Part shown: in pieces, positions 24,757 to 34,731 of the stretch | How positions within the stretch are numbered: position 1 is the first letter of the stretch | Layout: every line of letters starts with the position of its first letter | Assembly: GCF_000526215.1 (NCBI RefSeq) | Contig: NZ_JAFQ01000004.1 | Location: forward strand, 1,798,001 to 1,862,000 | Direction of reading: 5' to 3' | DNA: 64,000 nucleotides | Origin: Nocardia sp. BMG51109 | Lineage (GTDB): Bacteria > Actinomycetota > Actinomycetes > Mycobacteriales > Mycobacteriaceae | Translations under genes and position numbers: made by a program | The notes under the pieces: model-generated | Database searches by the model: none | Told to the model about the DNA's origin: nothing | What the model saw: the letters and a program-made list of their open reading frames with translations, nothing else

Positions 24757-24880
24757 GATATCCGGGGGGCGGCCCACCGGCCGGACACGCATCCGTTGCG
24801 GCGTTGTGATCTTGGTGAACGGCGCGTCTCGCCGACTCGAGGAATGATGGTGGTACGCGTGCCGAAGGTTGGGAGCGACG

Positions 24881-24940
24881 ATGGAAACCGCGGTCGTCTT
24901 CGTACTGGCCTGCCTGGTCTATTGGTGGGGGCTGCTGTAG
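24881..24940 (+). CDS. 19-residue hydrophobic peptide
   Basis: ATG 24881 with GGGAG five bases upstream encodes METAVVFVLACLVYWWGLL and stops at TAG 24938. It is a single hydrophobic helix, long enough to span or insert in a membrane. It lies in host DNA between attR and the katA terminator. No family is recognised, and a frame this short could be chance; the good ribosome binding site and strictly hydrophobic composition argue for a real gene. Confidence 0.4.
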   Translation: METAVVFVLACLVYWWGLL

Positions 24941-24998
24941 CAGCCGAGATTGCCGTCGCCCGGCGGGCGTACGCCCCGCGGCGGCATCACGACGACAG

Positions 24999-25028
24999 AA
25001 GGCCCGCACCGGAACCGGTGCGGGCCTT
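24999..25028. terminator. Perfect 14-bp terminator of katA
   Basis: AAGGCCCGCACCGG (24999-25012) pairs fully with 25015-25028. It lies 45 bp beyond the katA stop and can end transcription from both sides. Confidence 0.85.
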
Positions 25029-25072
25029 CGCATCTCACGCATTCGCGGCGGTCGGCCGCTGCCGATGGGTGA

Positions 25073-26539
25073 TCAGCCGTTGCCGTTGAGGCCGGCGCGC
25101 ACGCCCTCCTCGATGCGCTTGCCGATCTCCGTGTCGACGTTCTTCCAGTACTCGAACACCCGGCTCAGCACCGGTTCCTGCACGCCGCCCAGGACATGGC
25201 CGACGACGTTGCTCACCAGGCGGTCGCGCTCCGCGTCGCTGAACACCTCGCGGACCAGCGTGCCCGGCTGGGTGAAATCGCCGTCCTCCGCGTGCTGGAT
25301 GTAGCCCGCCCGGACCTGCTCCGGCTCGAAGGCCCAGGCGGCCTCCTCCGGCGCCAGGGACTCGTCGGCGTGCGGGCCGCCGTACGAATTCGGCGCGTAC
25401 ACCGGGACTTCCGGCGCGTTGAACTCGTACCGCATCGGGCCCTCCTTGGAGTAGGAGTTCACCTCGGCGGCCCGGGCCCGGTTCGGCGGCAGCTGCGCGT
25501 AGTTGGTGCCGATCCGGTAGCGGTGTGCGTCGGCGTACGAGAACACGCGGCCCAGCAGCATCTTGTCCGGCGAGTAGCCGATGCCCGGCACGATGTTCGA
25601 CGGCTCGAACGCGGCCTGCTCGATCTCGACGAAGTAGTTGCGCGGGTTGCGGTTCAGCGTCCAGCGCCCGACCTCGATCAGCGGGTAGTCCTTCTTCGAC
25701 CACACCTTGGTCAGATCGAACGGGTTGAAGCGGTAGCCGTCCGCCTCGGCGACCGGCATGACCTGGACGTACACCGTCCAGCTCGGGTAGTCGCCGCGCT
25801 CGATGGCATCCCACAGGTCCTGCCGGTGGTAATCCGCGTTCTCGCCGGCCAGCCGGTCGGCCTCCGCCTGGGTCAGGAAGTCGTGACCCTGGTCGGTCCG
25901 GAAGTGGTACTTCACCCAGAACCGCTCGCCCTCGGCATTGATCCACTGGTAGGTGTGCGAGCCGTAGCCGTTCATGTGCCGGTAGGTCTTCGGCACACCG
26001 CGGTCGCCCATCAGCCAGGTGACCTGGTGGGCGGACTCCGGCCGCAGCGTCCAGAAGTCCCACTGCATGTTGTGATCGCGCAATCCGTTGCCCGGCAACC
26101 GCTTCTGCGAGCGGATGAAGTCGGGGAACTTGATCGGATCCTTGATGAAGAAGACCGGCGTGTTGTTGCCGACGAGGTCGTAGTTGCCGTCCTCGGTGTA
26201 GAACTTCATCGCGAAGCCGCGCGGGTCGCGCCAGGTGTCGGGGCTGCCCTGCTCACCGGCGACCGTGGAGAAACGCACCAGCGACTCGGTGCGCGCACCC
26301 GGCTGGAACAGCTTGGCCTTGGTGAACCGGCTGACGTCGCCGGTCACGACCAGCTCCCCGTAGGCGCCCGCGCCCTTGGCGTGCACGATCCGCTCGGGCA
26401 CCCGTTCCCGGTTGAACTGGGCGAGCTTCTCGATCAGATAGTGGTCGTGCAGCAGGATCGGGCCCTGGGTACCCGAGGTGAGGGACTCGTTGTCGCTCGC
26501 TACCGGCGTCCCGCTGTTGGTGGTGGTCGGCTTGGTCAT
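25073..26539 (-). CDS. katA: Monofunctional haem catalase
   Basis: A 488-residue small-subunit (clade 3) catalase that splits hydrogen peroxide. The distal His lies in [12 protein letters not shown], the distal Asn in [11 protein letters not shown], and the proximal Tyr haem ligand in [23 protein letters not shown] and the GYSPDKML substrate-channel segment are also typical. ATG 26539 has AAGGAGG upstream. The furA gene lies 48 bp upstream on the same strand, so both are probably one transcription unit under peroxide/iron control. Confidence 0.95.
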   Translation of the reverse strand: MTKPTTTNSGTPVASDNESLTSGTQGPILLHDHYLIEKLAQFNRERVPERIVHAKGAGAYGELVVTGDVSRFTKAKLFQPGARTESLVRFSTVAGEQGSPDTWRDPRGFAMKFYTEDGNYDLVGNNTPVFFIKDPIKFPDFIRSQKRLPGNGLRDHNMQWDFWTLRPESAHQVTWLMGDRGVPKTYRHMNGYGSHTYQWINAEGERFWVKYHFRTDQGHDFLTQAEADRLAGENADYHRQDLWDAIERGDYPSWTVYVQVMPVAEADGYRFNPFDLTKVWSKKDYPLIEVGRWTLNRNPRNYFVEIEQAAFEPSNIVPGIGYSPDKMLLGRVFSYADAHRYRIGTNYAQLPPNRARAAEVNSYSKEGPMRYEFNAPEVPVYAPNSYGGPHADESLAPEEAAWAFEPEQVRAGYIQHAEDGDFTQPGTLVREVFSDAERDRLVSNVVGHVLGGVQEPVLSRVFEYWKNVDTEIGKRIEEGVRAGLNGNG

Positions 26540-26587
26540 TCGACGCCTCCTTGACTGGTGAGCAACACCGGAGAGGGGCTGCCCGGG

Positions 26588-27031
26588 TTATCGGGATGGG
26601 GTGTCGGCCGTCCGACGGCAGTCTGGGCACTGCCCCCAGTACACGACCTCCGCCTCGTCGATCGAGAAGCCGTGTGTGTCGGACGGGTCTAGACAAGGGG
26701 CACTGCCCACGGCACAGTCCACGTCCACGACCGTGCCGCATGTTCTGCACACCAGGTGGTGGTGGTTGTCGCCGGTCCGCGCCTCGTACAGCGCCGCGGA
26801 TCCGGCCGGTTCGATGCGCCTCAGCAGTCCGGCGTTCACACAGGCGCGCAACACGTCGTAGACGGCCTGTGTGGATACCGAGCCGATCCGTTCCCGAACC
26901 GTGACGGCCACCCGATCGGCATCCGAATGCGGTAGGGCTGTCACCACATCCAGTACCGCGACCCGCGGGGCGGTGACCCGCAAGCCGGCCGCGCGCAACC
27001 GCTCGCGCGGATCGAAGCCATCGGTGTGCAT
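26588..27031 (-). CDS. furA: Fur-family peroxide-sensing repressor
   Basis: A 147-residue Fur protein. The N-terminal winged helix includes GLRVTAPRVAVLDVV and VSTQAVYDVLRACVNAGLLRRIE. Metal-binding residues follow: His in GDNHHHLVCRTCGTVVDVDC, and a second Cys pair near the C-terminus (WGQCPDC), which would form the structural zinc site. FurA in mycobacteria represses its own gene and the adjacent catalase. The ATG is placed for a leaderless mRNA, with the -10 about 6 nt before it. Confidence 0.92.
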   Translation of the reverse strand: MHTDGFDPRERLRAAGLRVTAPRVAVLDVVTALPHSDADRVAVTVRERIGSVSTQAVYDVLRACVNAGLLRRIEPAGSAALYEARTGDNHHHLVCRTCGTVVDVDCAVGSAPCLDPSDTHGFSIDEAEVVYWGQCPDCRRTADTPSR

Positions 27032-27037
27032 ATCCCC

Positions 27038-27084
27038 AGTCTGCCCGTTTTCTGGAATAAGTCAATAAAAGACTCGATAGTCTT
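27038..27084 (-). promoter_or_regulatory. furA-katA promoter and AT-rich FurA-box region
   Basis: Read on the minus strand, TTGACT (27065-27060) and CAGACT (27043-27038) are 16 bp apart, with the furA ATG about 6 nt further, so the mRNA is probably leaderless. The AT-rich stretch TTGACTTATTCCAGAAAA closely resembles the operator of mycobacterial furA-katG. A perfect inverted repeat AAGACT/AGTCTT (27069-27084) lies just upstream of the -35. Confidence 0.7.
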
Positions 27085-27398
27085 CCTATGGCCGGCTTCC
27101 TCCGACCGGGGCGGAATAGATCCGGATACCCGCCCGTTGACCACCACTGCCGGCGTCGGGACAGCCCCGGGCCGCACCCTCAGTCGCTACGAGCGACCAC
27201 TCGCCGCGAGGCGCATGTCGGGCGTCGGCACTCGAGCCGCGGATCCAGGCGTGGCATCCGCGCCGCTCGGCGTGACGGCGCCGCCAGGTACTCCCCCCGA
27301 ACCTGGCGGCGTTCACGGTCGGCGCCGACGGTTGCAAATCGGATATGAGCCGTCCGGAGTTCCCGCACCGGCCGCGAGCGGCGGGATAATCTGACGCC
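27085..27398. other. Intergenic region between furA and the serine hydrolase gene
   Basis: Divergent promoter region; no recognised gene. GATAAT (27385-27390) ends 8 nt before the ATG of the downstream hydrolase, which suggests a leaderless promoter for it. Confidence 0.5.
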
Positions 27399-28748
27399 AT
27401 GGGGCGCCTTCTCGGCCGGCTGGCGGGTGTGACTGTCTTCCTGGTGGCGATCGGCATCGTCAGCGCGCCGCCGGTCTCGGCGGCTCCCGACGAGTTCGCG
27501 CACTGCCGCGTGCATTCCGGCCGCGAGTTCGAGCGGGCGGAACCCGAGCAGGAAGGACTGAACACCGACCGGCTGGCGGCCGCGCTGGATTTCGCCGCCG
27601 GGCGAAATCGGTTGAATGTCCAGGTATTCCGGAACAATTGCCTGATCGGTACCGGACCGGCGAACGACGAGACGGGACGTATCCCCTGGAACGTCTGGAG
27701 CGCCACCAAGAGCGTGGTGTCGCTGATCGCCGGAATCGCCTGGGACCAAGGGAAGCTCGATATCGCCGCACCGATCGGCGGCTACCTGCCGCCCGGCCTC
27801 GGCGACGAGGCGCACCGGGCGATCACCGTCGAGAATCTGCTCACCGAAACCTCCGGGCTGCGCATCGGGCTGCTGAACGAGGGCGCCACCGCCGTCGTCC
27901 CGATCGATCCGAACAGCGCCGTCCAGGCGCTCGGCCTACCGCTGGATACGCCGCCGGGAAGCACGTTCTCCTACAGCCAGCGCAACGTGGATCTGCTCGC
28001 CTACGTGCTCGAGCAGGCAGTCGGCGAGCCGTTGCAGCAGTTCGCGCAGCGAGAGCTGTTCGATCCGCTGGGCATCGAGCGCGGCGACTACTACTGGGCC
28101 CGTGACCGTTCCGCGCACACCTACGGTTACGCCCATCTGCTGATCCCGCCCGACGATCTGGCCAAGCTGGGACTGCTGGTGAGCAACGACGGCCGCTGGG
28201 GCGCGGCGCAGGTGGTCTCCGACGAGTATCTGCGGCAGGCGCGGCAGCCCTCGCCCACCAACCCGTGCTACGGCTACCTGTTCTGGCTCGGCGCGGGCTG
28301 CGTGGAGATGCCGGAGTTCCTGCCGCCGGACACCTACGAGATGTCGGGGCTCGGGCTGCAGAACGTCTTCATCATCCCCAGTCTGGACCTGACCGTGATG
28401 TGGACCGGTTTCTACGGCAACCACAGCGAGCGCGGGGCGCTCGGCACGCTGCAGAATTCGGCCGAGCTGACGCACGAGTTCTTCCGCCGGCTGTTCGCCG
28501 CGTTCGACGAGCCGCCCGCGCCGGATCCGGGGCCGTACGTGGAACCGCCCCCGGAGGTGAATCCCGGCGACTACCTCGACCCGAACGTCACGCTGGCGGT
28601 GTTCGGCATCGGCCCGTACGCCTACCCCGGCTGTACTGTGCTGTCCTGTTTGAACACTCCCCTCGCCCCACCCTTCGCCGACAGCCCGCCCGGCTGTCTG
28701 ATCCTCGCCTGCCTCGGGCCGGACCCGCGGACGCCGGGCATCCGCTGA
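27399..28748 (+). CDS. Secreted serine hydrolase (class C beta-lactamase family)
   Basis: A 449-residue exported protein. Residues 1-29 are a Sec signal peptide (LAGVTVFLVAIGIVSAPPVSA, cleavage near AAP). The beta-lactamase/DD-peptidase-like fold has the active-site SxxK as SATK in WNVWSATKSVVS and the YxN-like YSQ in STFSYSQRNVDLL. The third box is not a clean KTG. The Pro-rich C-terminus has paired cysteines (YPGCTVLSCL, GCLILACLGP), likely disulfides. Related proteins are 6-aminohexanoate hydrolases, esterases or peptidoglycan enzymes; the substrate is unknown. Confidence 0.8.
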   Translation: MGRLLGRLAGVTVFLVAIGIVSAPPVSAAPDEFAHCRVHSGREFERAEPEQEGLNTDRLAAALDFAAGRNRLNVQVFRNNCLIGTGPANDETGRIPWNVWSATKSVVSLIAGIAWDQGKLDIAAPIGGYLPPGLGDEAHRAITVENLLTETSGLRIGLLNEGATAVVPIDPNSAVQALGLPLDTPPGSTFSYSQRNVDLLAYVLEQAVGEPLQQFAQRELFDPLGIERGDYYWARDRSAHTYGYAHLLIPPDDLAKLGLLVSNDGRWGAAQVVSDEYLRQARQPSPTNPCYGYLFWLGAGCVEMPEFLPPDTYEMSGLGLQNVFIIPSLDLTVMWTGFYGNHSERGALGTLQNSAELTHEFFRRLFAAFDEPPAPDPGPYVEPPPEVNPGDYLDPNVTLAVFGIGPYAYPGCTVLSCLNTPLAPPFADSPPGCLILACLGPDPRTPGIR

Positions 28749-28797
28749 CCGAGCACGGCCGTGGTCTCGGCTCAGCCGCGTCCGGAACATCCGCTCG

Positions 28798-28840
28798 CCC
28801 GGCGCACGCGGTCTCCGCGGCGAAATGCGTGCGCGCCGGG
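28798..28840. terminator. Convergent terminator
   Basis: CCCGGCGCACGC (28798-28809) pairs with the region 28827-28840 with a two-base bulge. It lies between the convergent stops of the hydrolase (28748) and the SUKH-like gene (28857). Confidence 0.55.
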
Positions 28841-28856
28841 AGCCGGAGGCGTCCGG

Positions 28857-29435
28857 TCAGGCACAACCGACCGGCGGGGTGATGAGATGCGCGCGCAGTT
28901 CGGCGTTGATCCGTGCGGCCGCGTGGTTCAGCCAGCTCTGGTAGTAGTCGAGAAAGGCCGGGCCGAGCGACCATTCGCCGCGGCGGTACCCCAGGTAGAC
29001 GACTCGGCCCCGAGAGGGCCCGGCCGCGACCACGCCGATGAAGTCGCCGTATCCGACATCGCTGATCACCAGGACGCCGTGATCCGCCGGTTCGGGGCCG
29101 CGCGCGATCGACCCCTGCTCACCGTTCGGAAACGTTCGGGCACAAGCGTTGCGGGCCGAACGCACGAGACGTTCCCAGCTGATTCCGCAGTAGGGACCCG
29201 CGCCGACGCCGACATGCGCGAGAAAGGCCCGGAACTCCGGCTCCAGGACCCCGCCCATCGCGATCTCCAACCCGGACAGTTCGCTCGCCCGCACCGGCCA
29301 GGTGAGATAGGAGTGCAGGTGCCTCCCCGAGGGAACCTCGTCGCCGAAACCTCTCGGCAGCAAGGCATCCCGCTCGCGCAACCACTCGAGGCGGCCCCGA
29401 ATCCAATGCAGCCGAGCCCGTAGTTCGTCCTCCAT
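28857..29435 (-). CDS. SMI1/KNR4 (SUKH)-like protein
   Basis: A 192-residue protein with features of the SMI1/KNR4 superfamily: LSGLEIAMGGVLEPEFRAFL followed by AHVGVGAGPYCGI at the N-terminal half, and ADHGVLVISDVGYGDFIGVV with 'WSLGPAFLDYYQSWL' at the end. SUKH proteins are often immunity proteins of polymorphic toxins but also stand-alone regulators. No toxin gene is nearby. ATG 29435 is taken as the start; a TTG three bases upstream is also possible. Confidence 0.65.
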   Translation of the reverse strand: MEDELRARLHWIRGRLEWLRERDALLPRGFGDEVPSGRHLHSYLTWPVRASELSGLEIAMGGVLEPEFRAFLAHVGVGAGPYCGISWERLVRSARNACARTFPNGEQGSIARGPEPADHGVLVISDVGYGDFIGVVAAGPSRGRVVYLGYRRGEWSLGPAFLDYYQSWLNHAAARINAELRAHLITPPVGCA

Positions 29436-29580
29436 CAATTGATCATGACGACCGAACGCACCTGCGCGCCAACGTCATTCGACGCGGCGAAACCACATAA
29501 CACCAGGTCGGAGCCGAAGTTACACAGCTTTCACCAACATGGAACATCGCCGCAAAGGCTCACGGCCGGACCGGCACCCC

Positions 29581-30651
<1,071 letters not shown>

Positions 30652-30690
30652 TTACGCTCCGCTGCCGCCTCCGCGCTCGACCCGATCACG

Positions 30691-31956
30691 TCAGATCCCC
30701 GATCCCGCGTGCACGACCGCGACCTCGTCGCCGCCCAGGTCGAAAGCCTTGTGCAGCACCTGCACGGCCTTGTCCAGTTCAGTGTCCTTGACCAGCACCG
30801 AGATCCGGATCTCCGAGGTGGAGATCAGGTCGATGTTGACCCCGTTCTGTGCCAGCGCCTCACAGAAGGTGGCGGTGACGCCCGGATGGCTCTTCATGCC
30901 CGCGCCGACCAGCGACACCTTGCCGATGTGATCGTCGAACAGGACCTGCGAGAAGCCGATCTCGCTCTGCCGCTTGGTCAGGAACTCCACCGCCTTGGGA
31001 CCGTCGGTCTTGGGCAGGGTGAAGGTGATATCGGTCTTCCCCGTCTCCACCTTGGAGATGTTCTGCAGCACCATGTCGATGTTGATCTCCGCATCGGCGA
31101 TGGCCCGGAACACCTTGGCGGCGTAGCCCGGCTCGTCTGGCAGGCCCACCACGGTCACCTTGGCTTCGCTGCGATCGTGCGCGACGCCGGTGAGGATTGC
31201 TTTCTCCAAGGGGATGTCCTCCATCCATCCGTAGACGTAGGTGCCCTTTTTGTCGGTGTACGAGGAACGCACGTGCACGGGCACGTTGAAGCTTCGCGCG
31301 TACTCCACACAGCGCAGCATGAGCACCTTGGACCCGCAGGCCGCCATCTCCAGCATCTCCTCGAAGGAGATCTGGTCCAGCCGCTGCGCGTCGGGAACGA
31401 TCCGCGGGTCGGCGGTGAAGATGCCGTCCACGTCGGTGTAGATCTCGCAGACGTCCGCCTCCAGGGCCGCCGCCAGCGCCACGGCCGTGGTGTCGGAGCC
31501 GCCACGGCCGAGCGTGGTGATGTTCTTGCTGTCCTGCGAGACGCCCTGGAAGCCGGCGACCAGCACGATCATGCCGTCGTCCAGCGCCTGGCGGACCCGC
31601 GACGGCGTCACGTCGATGATGCGCGCGTTGCCGTGCGCGCTGGTGGTGATCACACCGGCCTGCGAACCGGTGAACGAGCACGCCTCCGCGCCCAGCGAGT
31701 GTATGGCCATCGCCACCAGCGCGTTCGAGATGCGCTCGCCCGAGGTCAGCAGCATGTCCAGCTCGCGGGCCGGGGGCGACGGGGCCACCTGCTGGGCCAG
31801 GTCCAGCAGTTCGTCGGTGGTGTCACCCATGGCGGAGCAGACGACGACGACTTCGTGGCCCTGCTTCTTCGTCTCCACGATCCGCTCAGCAACGCGCCGG
31901 ATTCGCTCGGCAGATTCGAGCGAGGATCCTCCGTACTTCTGAACGACGAGAGCCAC
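30691..31956 (-). CDS. lysC: Aspartate kinase
   Basis: A 421-residue aspartokinase, the first step of the aspartate family pathway. The N-terminal kinase domain begins [14 protein letters not shown] and includes [16 protein letters not shown]. Two C-terminal ACT domains (from about 265) bind lysine/threonine for feedback control. GTG 31956 is chosen because GGAGGA lies 8 bases upstream and the length equals that of mycobacterial Ask; a start at 31971 would add five residues. As in corynebacteria, an internal start may yield a separate beta subunit of the ACT region. Confidence 0.96.
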   Translation of the reverse strand: MALVVQKYGGSSLESAERIRRVAERIVETKKQGHEVVVVCSAMGDTTDELLDLAQQVAPSPPARELDMLLTSGERISNALVAMAIHSLGAEACSFTGSQAGVITTSAHGNARIIDVTPSRVRQALDDGMIVLVAGFQGVSQDSKNITTLGRGGSDTTAVALAAALEADVCEIYTDVDGIFTADPRIVPDAQRLDQISFEEMLEMAACGSKVLMLRCVEYARSFNVPVHVRSSYTDKKGTYVYGWMEDIPLEKAILTGVAHDRSEAKVTVVGLPDEPGYAAKVFRAIADAEINIDMVLQNISKVETGKTDITFTLPKTDGPKAVEFLTKRQSEIGFSQVLFDDHIGKVSLVGAGMKSHPGVTATFCEALAQNGVNIDLISTSEIRISVLVKDTELDKAVQVLHKAFDLGGDEVAVVHAGSGI

Positions 31957-32080
31957 GAGGGGGTCCTCCAAGATCGACTAGCTGCGCTTACCAGGAACCC
32001 AGAGTACCGGCCGCTGTCCAGCGCATATCGATGCGCCTCCGAGCGGGGGCAATGGCGATCGGGCCCCGTGCAGGTGGACG

Positions 32081-32509
32081 ATGGGACCCATGGAGAGCAG
32101 AGAGATCGAGGTCACCACGGGCCGCTCCGAGGTCGTCCACGACCTCACCCCGCAGTGCGCGGCCTTCCTGCGCGAGGCCGCCGGCGGCCGGGACGGCCTG
32201 CTGCACGTGTTCGTCCCGCACGCCACCGCGGGCGTGGCGCTCATCGAGCTCGGCGCCGGTAGCGACGACGATCTGCTGGCCGCGCTGCGCGACCTGCTCC
32301 CCGCCGACGATCGGTGGCGGCACGCGCACGGCTCGCGCGGGCACGGCCGCTCGCACGTCATGCCCGCGCTGATCGCGCCCTACGCCACCGTTCCGGTGCT
32401 GCGCGGCGAGATGGCCCTGGGCACCTGGCAGTCGGTCGCCTTCGTCGACCTCAATGTCGACAACCCGAGCCGCCGGGTGCGTCTGTCCTTCCTCGCCGAC
32501 CGCGAGTAG
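32081..32509 (+). CDS. YjbQ/UPF0047-family protein
   Basis: A 142-residue protein of the YjbQ family (secondary thiamine-phosphate synthase enzyme family). Conserved blocks are LHVFVPHATAGVALIE, the HGRSHVMPALIAP metal-site region, and LGTWQSVAFVDLN. E. coli YjbQ has weak thiamine-phosphate synthase activity, and the fold binds a metal ion; the cellular role is unclear. Divergent from lysC. ATG 32090 is an alternative start. Confidence 0.88.
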   Translation: MGPMESREIEVTTGRSEVVHDLTPQCAAFLREAAGGRDGLLHVFVPHATAGVALIELGAGSDDDLLAALRDLLPADDRWRHAHGSRGHGRSHVMPALIAPYATVPVLRGEMALGTWQSVAFVDLNVDNPSRRVRLSFLADRE

Positions 32510-32586
32510 CCGGGCCCGGTCGAACCAGGCGACCTGCGCACCCCCTACCCGTCCCGGCCGGCGGCGGATCCCGACGCTCCACCGCC

Positions 32587-32616
32587 TTGTGATGCTTATC
32601 ACTCTCGTCCCATAAT
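32587..32616 (+). promoter_or_regulatory. Leaderless promoter with inverted repeat before the DUF1918 gene
   Basis: TTGTGA (32587-32592) and CATAAT (32611-32616) are 18 bp apart, and CATAAT ends 7 nt before ATG 32624. GTGAT/ATCAC forms an inverted repeat around a GCTT centre beside the -35. Confidence 0.6.
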
Positions 32617-32623
32617 GCGGGGC

Positions 32624-32809
32624 ATGCGAGCGAATGTCGGCGACCAACTCCTGATGCACAGCCGCGCGGTGGGCATGCCCGTGCGCACCGGCGAGATCGT
32701 CGAGGTGCGCGGCGACGACGGTAACCCGCCGTTCGTGGTCCGATTCGACGACGGACACGAAAGCCTGATGTATCCGGGCCCCGAATGCGAGGTCCGTCCA
32801 CACTCCTGA
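32624..32809 (+). CDS. DUF1918 small protein
   Basis: A 61-residue protein of the actinobacterial DUF1918 family, an SH3-like small beta barrel. The pattern GDQLLMHSRAVG...GEIVEV...PPFVVRFDDGHESLMYPGPEC is typical. Function unknown. ATG 32624 is preferred over 32615 because the -10 CATAAT overlaps the earlier codon and the mRNA would be leaderless. Confidence 0.85.
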   Translation: MRANVGDQLLMHSRAVGMPVRTGEIVEVRGDDGNPPFVVRFDDGHESLMYPGPECEVRPHS

Positions 32810-32976
32810 TCCGGTTCGATGCGACCGGTGCGCCGCCGAGCCGACCGCTCCGGCGAAAGCTTTTGCGGCCCCGAAAATTAGTGGTTTAGCGGGCCGCCCG
32901 ATGGTGAATCAGTTGACGTGCGCTGTCGCCCCGGAGACAATCGGGCGCGAAGCATTTGGGGGGTGGAGGGCATGAC

Positions 32977-33432
32977 ATGCGCACGAAGACCGACCATCGA
33001 TTTGTTATCGACATCGATCCCGAACAGGTCATGGAGGCGTTGCTCGCGATCGAGCGGATCCCGGAATGGTCACCGTCGCACAGAGACGTGCGCGTAGCCA
33101 CCTACGACGACTACGGCCGCCCGAAGCGGGTGTACGCCACGGCCACCCCGCTGGGTAACTCCGATCGCCAGGTGCTGGAGTACGACTGCACCGACGATCG
33201 CATCGCCTGGGAGGTGGTCGAGAGCGGCGCCGGCGGCGGCGGCCGGGGCTGGTTCGAACTCGACGTGACCGACGAGGGCACCGAGGTCTGGTACCACGCC
33301 GAGCTCCAGCTGCCCATCCCCGTGCCGGGAATCCTGATGAAACGCAGCATCTCCCGCGTCAACGAGGAAGCGGTGCAGAATCTGATCGAGTTCATCGAGA
33401 AGTTCCGGTTCGAGAACTACGAGGTGGGCTGA
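32977..33432 (+). CDS. SRPBCC-family (START/polyketide cyclase-like) protein
   Basis: A 151-residue lipid-binding-fold protein (VIDIDPEQVMEALLAIERIPEWSPSHRDVRV at the start, RVNEEAVQNLIEFIEKF at the C-terminal helix). The SRPBCC cavity binds hydrophobic ligands; mycobacterial relatives are uncharacterised. ATG 32977 follows GGAGGG. The LtrA gene follows 40 bp later on the same strand. Confidence 0.82.
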   Translation: MRTKTDHRFVIDIDPEQVMEALLAIERIPEWSPSHRDVRVATYDDYGRPKRVYATATPLGNSDRQVLEYDCTDDRIAWEVVESGAGGGGRGWFELDVTDEGTEVWYHAELQLPIPVPGILMKRSISRVNEEAVQNLIEFIEKFRFENYEVG

Positions 33433-33472
33433 CCGTACCGCCGTCACCCCGGGGACCTGGCACGATATCCCC

Positions 33473-34681
33473 ATGACGGGTGTGACACGACGGATTCGGG
33501 TCGTCTCCGAGAACGCCTCGGTGACGCAGCTGGAGCTGTTCTTCGATCTGGTGCTGGTGTTCGCGTTCACCCAGGTGACCGACCTGGCCGCGCACGAGGT
33601 GACCGCGCTGAACATGCTGCGCGCGCTGCTGATCCTGGCGGTCATGTGGTGGGTGTGGATCGCCTACGCCTGGCTGGGCAATGTGATCCAGGCCGACGAG
33701 GGCGTCGCCCGGGTCGCGATGTTCGCGGCGATGGGCGCGGCGCTGATCGTCGCGGAGGTGATTCCCGAGACCTTCCACGACATGCCCGGCGGCTGGTACG
33801 CGCCACTGGTCTTCGCCATCGGCTACCTGGTGATCCGGGTGGTGCACCTGGTGATGTTCTGGCTGGCCAGCAACGAGGACGCGCAGCTGCGCGGGCAGGT
33901 GACGCGCTGGGCGGTCGGCTCGATCACGATCGGCACCACCCTGCTGATCATCGCCGCGCTCAACGAAGGGGCCGCACAGATCTGGCTGTGGGCCGCCGCC
34001 ATCGCCGGTGACATGCTGTGGACGCTGTTCGCCGGCAACCAGTGGCGGGTGAACTCGGCGAGCCACTTCGCCGAGCGGCACGGGCTGATCGTGATCGTGG
34101 CGCTCGGCGAGTCCATCGTCGCCATCGGCGTCGGCATGTCCGGGCTGCCCATCTCCTGGCCGATCGCGCTCGGATCGCTGCTGGCGCTGACGGTTTCGGC
34201 GCTGCTGTGGTGGGCGTACTTCGACGTCGCGGCGCGGGTGGTCGAGCACGAGATGATGCATGCCCGCGGTGAGCGGCGCATTCAGATCGCGCGAAATTGC
34301 TACACCTACTGGCATTTTCCGATGATCGCCGGAATCATCGCGCTCTCACTCGGATTGAAGAAGGTTCTCAATTACGTCGGTGGCGCAGAAGGGCATTCGT
34401 TACACGACAAGTTGTACGGAATTCCCCTGTTCGCACTTTACGGCGGGGTGATGCTGTATGTGATCGGGCTGGTCGGATTCAAGCAGTACGCCACCCGGCA
34501 GGTGTCCTGGGCACGGGTGGTCACGGTGGTGCTGCTGGGCGCGCTGATTCCGGTCGCGGCGCACCTGCCGGCGATCGTGACACTGGGGCTGCTGTGCGCG
34601 GTGCTGGCCGGACTGACCGGATGGGAGCTGGTGCGCTACGCGCAGCCCCGTGACGAGATCCGGCACAGCGAGGCGCACTGA
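33473..34681 (+). CDS. Low temperature requirement protein A (LtrA) family membrane protein
   Basis: A 402-residue inner-membrane protein with about ten helices. The LtrA marks are the N-terminal SVTQLELFFDLVLVFAFTQV, the central FAERHGLIVIVALGESIVAIG, and the ERRIQIARNCYTYWHFPMI segment. LtrA was found in Listeria as needed for growth in the cold; the molecular role is unknown. A short repeat (GCCGTCGGCGGGGC at 34683 and 34708) follows the stop. Confidence 0.9.
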   Translation: MTGVTRRIRVVSENASVTQLELFFDLVLVFAFTQVTDLAAHEVTALNMLRALLILAVMWWVWIAYAWLGNVIQADEGVARVAMFAAMGAALIVAEVIPETFHDMPGGWYAPLVFAIGYLVIRVVHLVMFWLASNEDAQLRGQVTRWAVGSITIGTTLLIIAALNEGAAQIWLWAAAIAGDMLWTLFAGNQWRVNSASHFAERHGLIVIVALGESIVAIGVGMSGLPISWPIALGSLLALTVSALLWWAYFDVAARVVEHEMMHARGERRIQIARNCYTYWHFPMIAGIIALSLGLKKVLNYVGGAEGHSLHDKLYGIPLFALYGGVMLYVIGLVGFKQYATRQVSWARVVTVVLLGALIPVAAHLPAIVTLGLLCAVLAGLTGWELVRYAQPRDEIRHSEAH

Positions 34682-34731
34682 GCCGTCGGCGGGGCATGTG
34701 ACGGGCCGTCGGCGGGGCCGTGTGGCGAAGA

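Noticed and set aside
28741..28775. Second terminator right after the serine hydrolase
   Set aside because: The CCGAG/CTCGG stem is short and needs a bulge; the longer hairpin at 28798 is more convincing.
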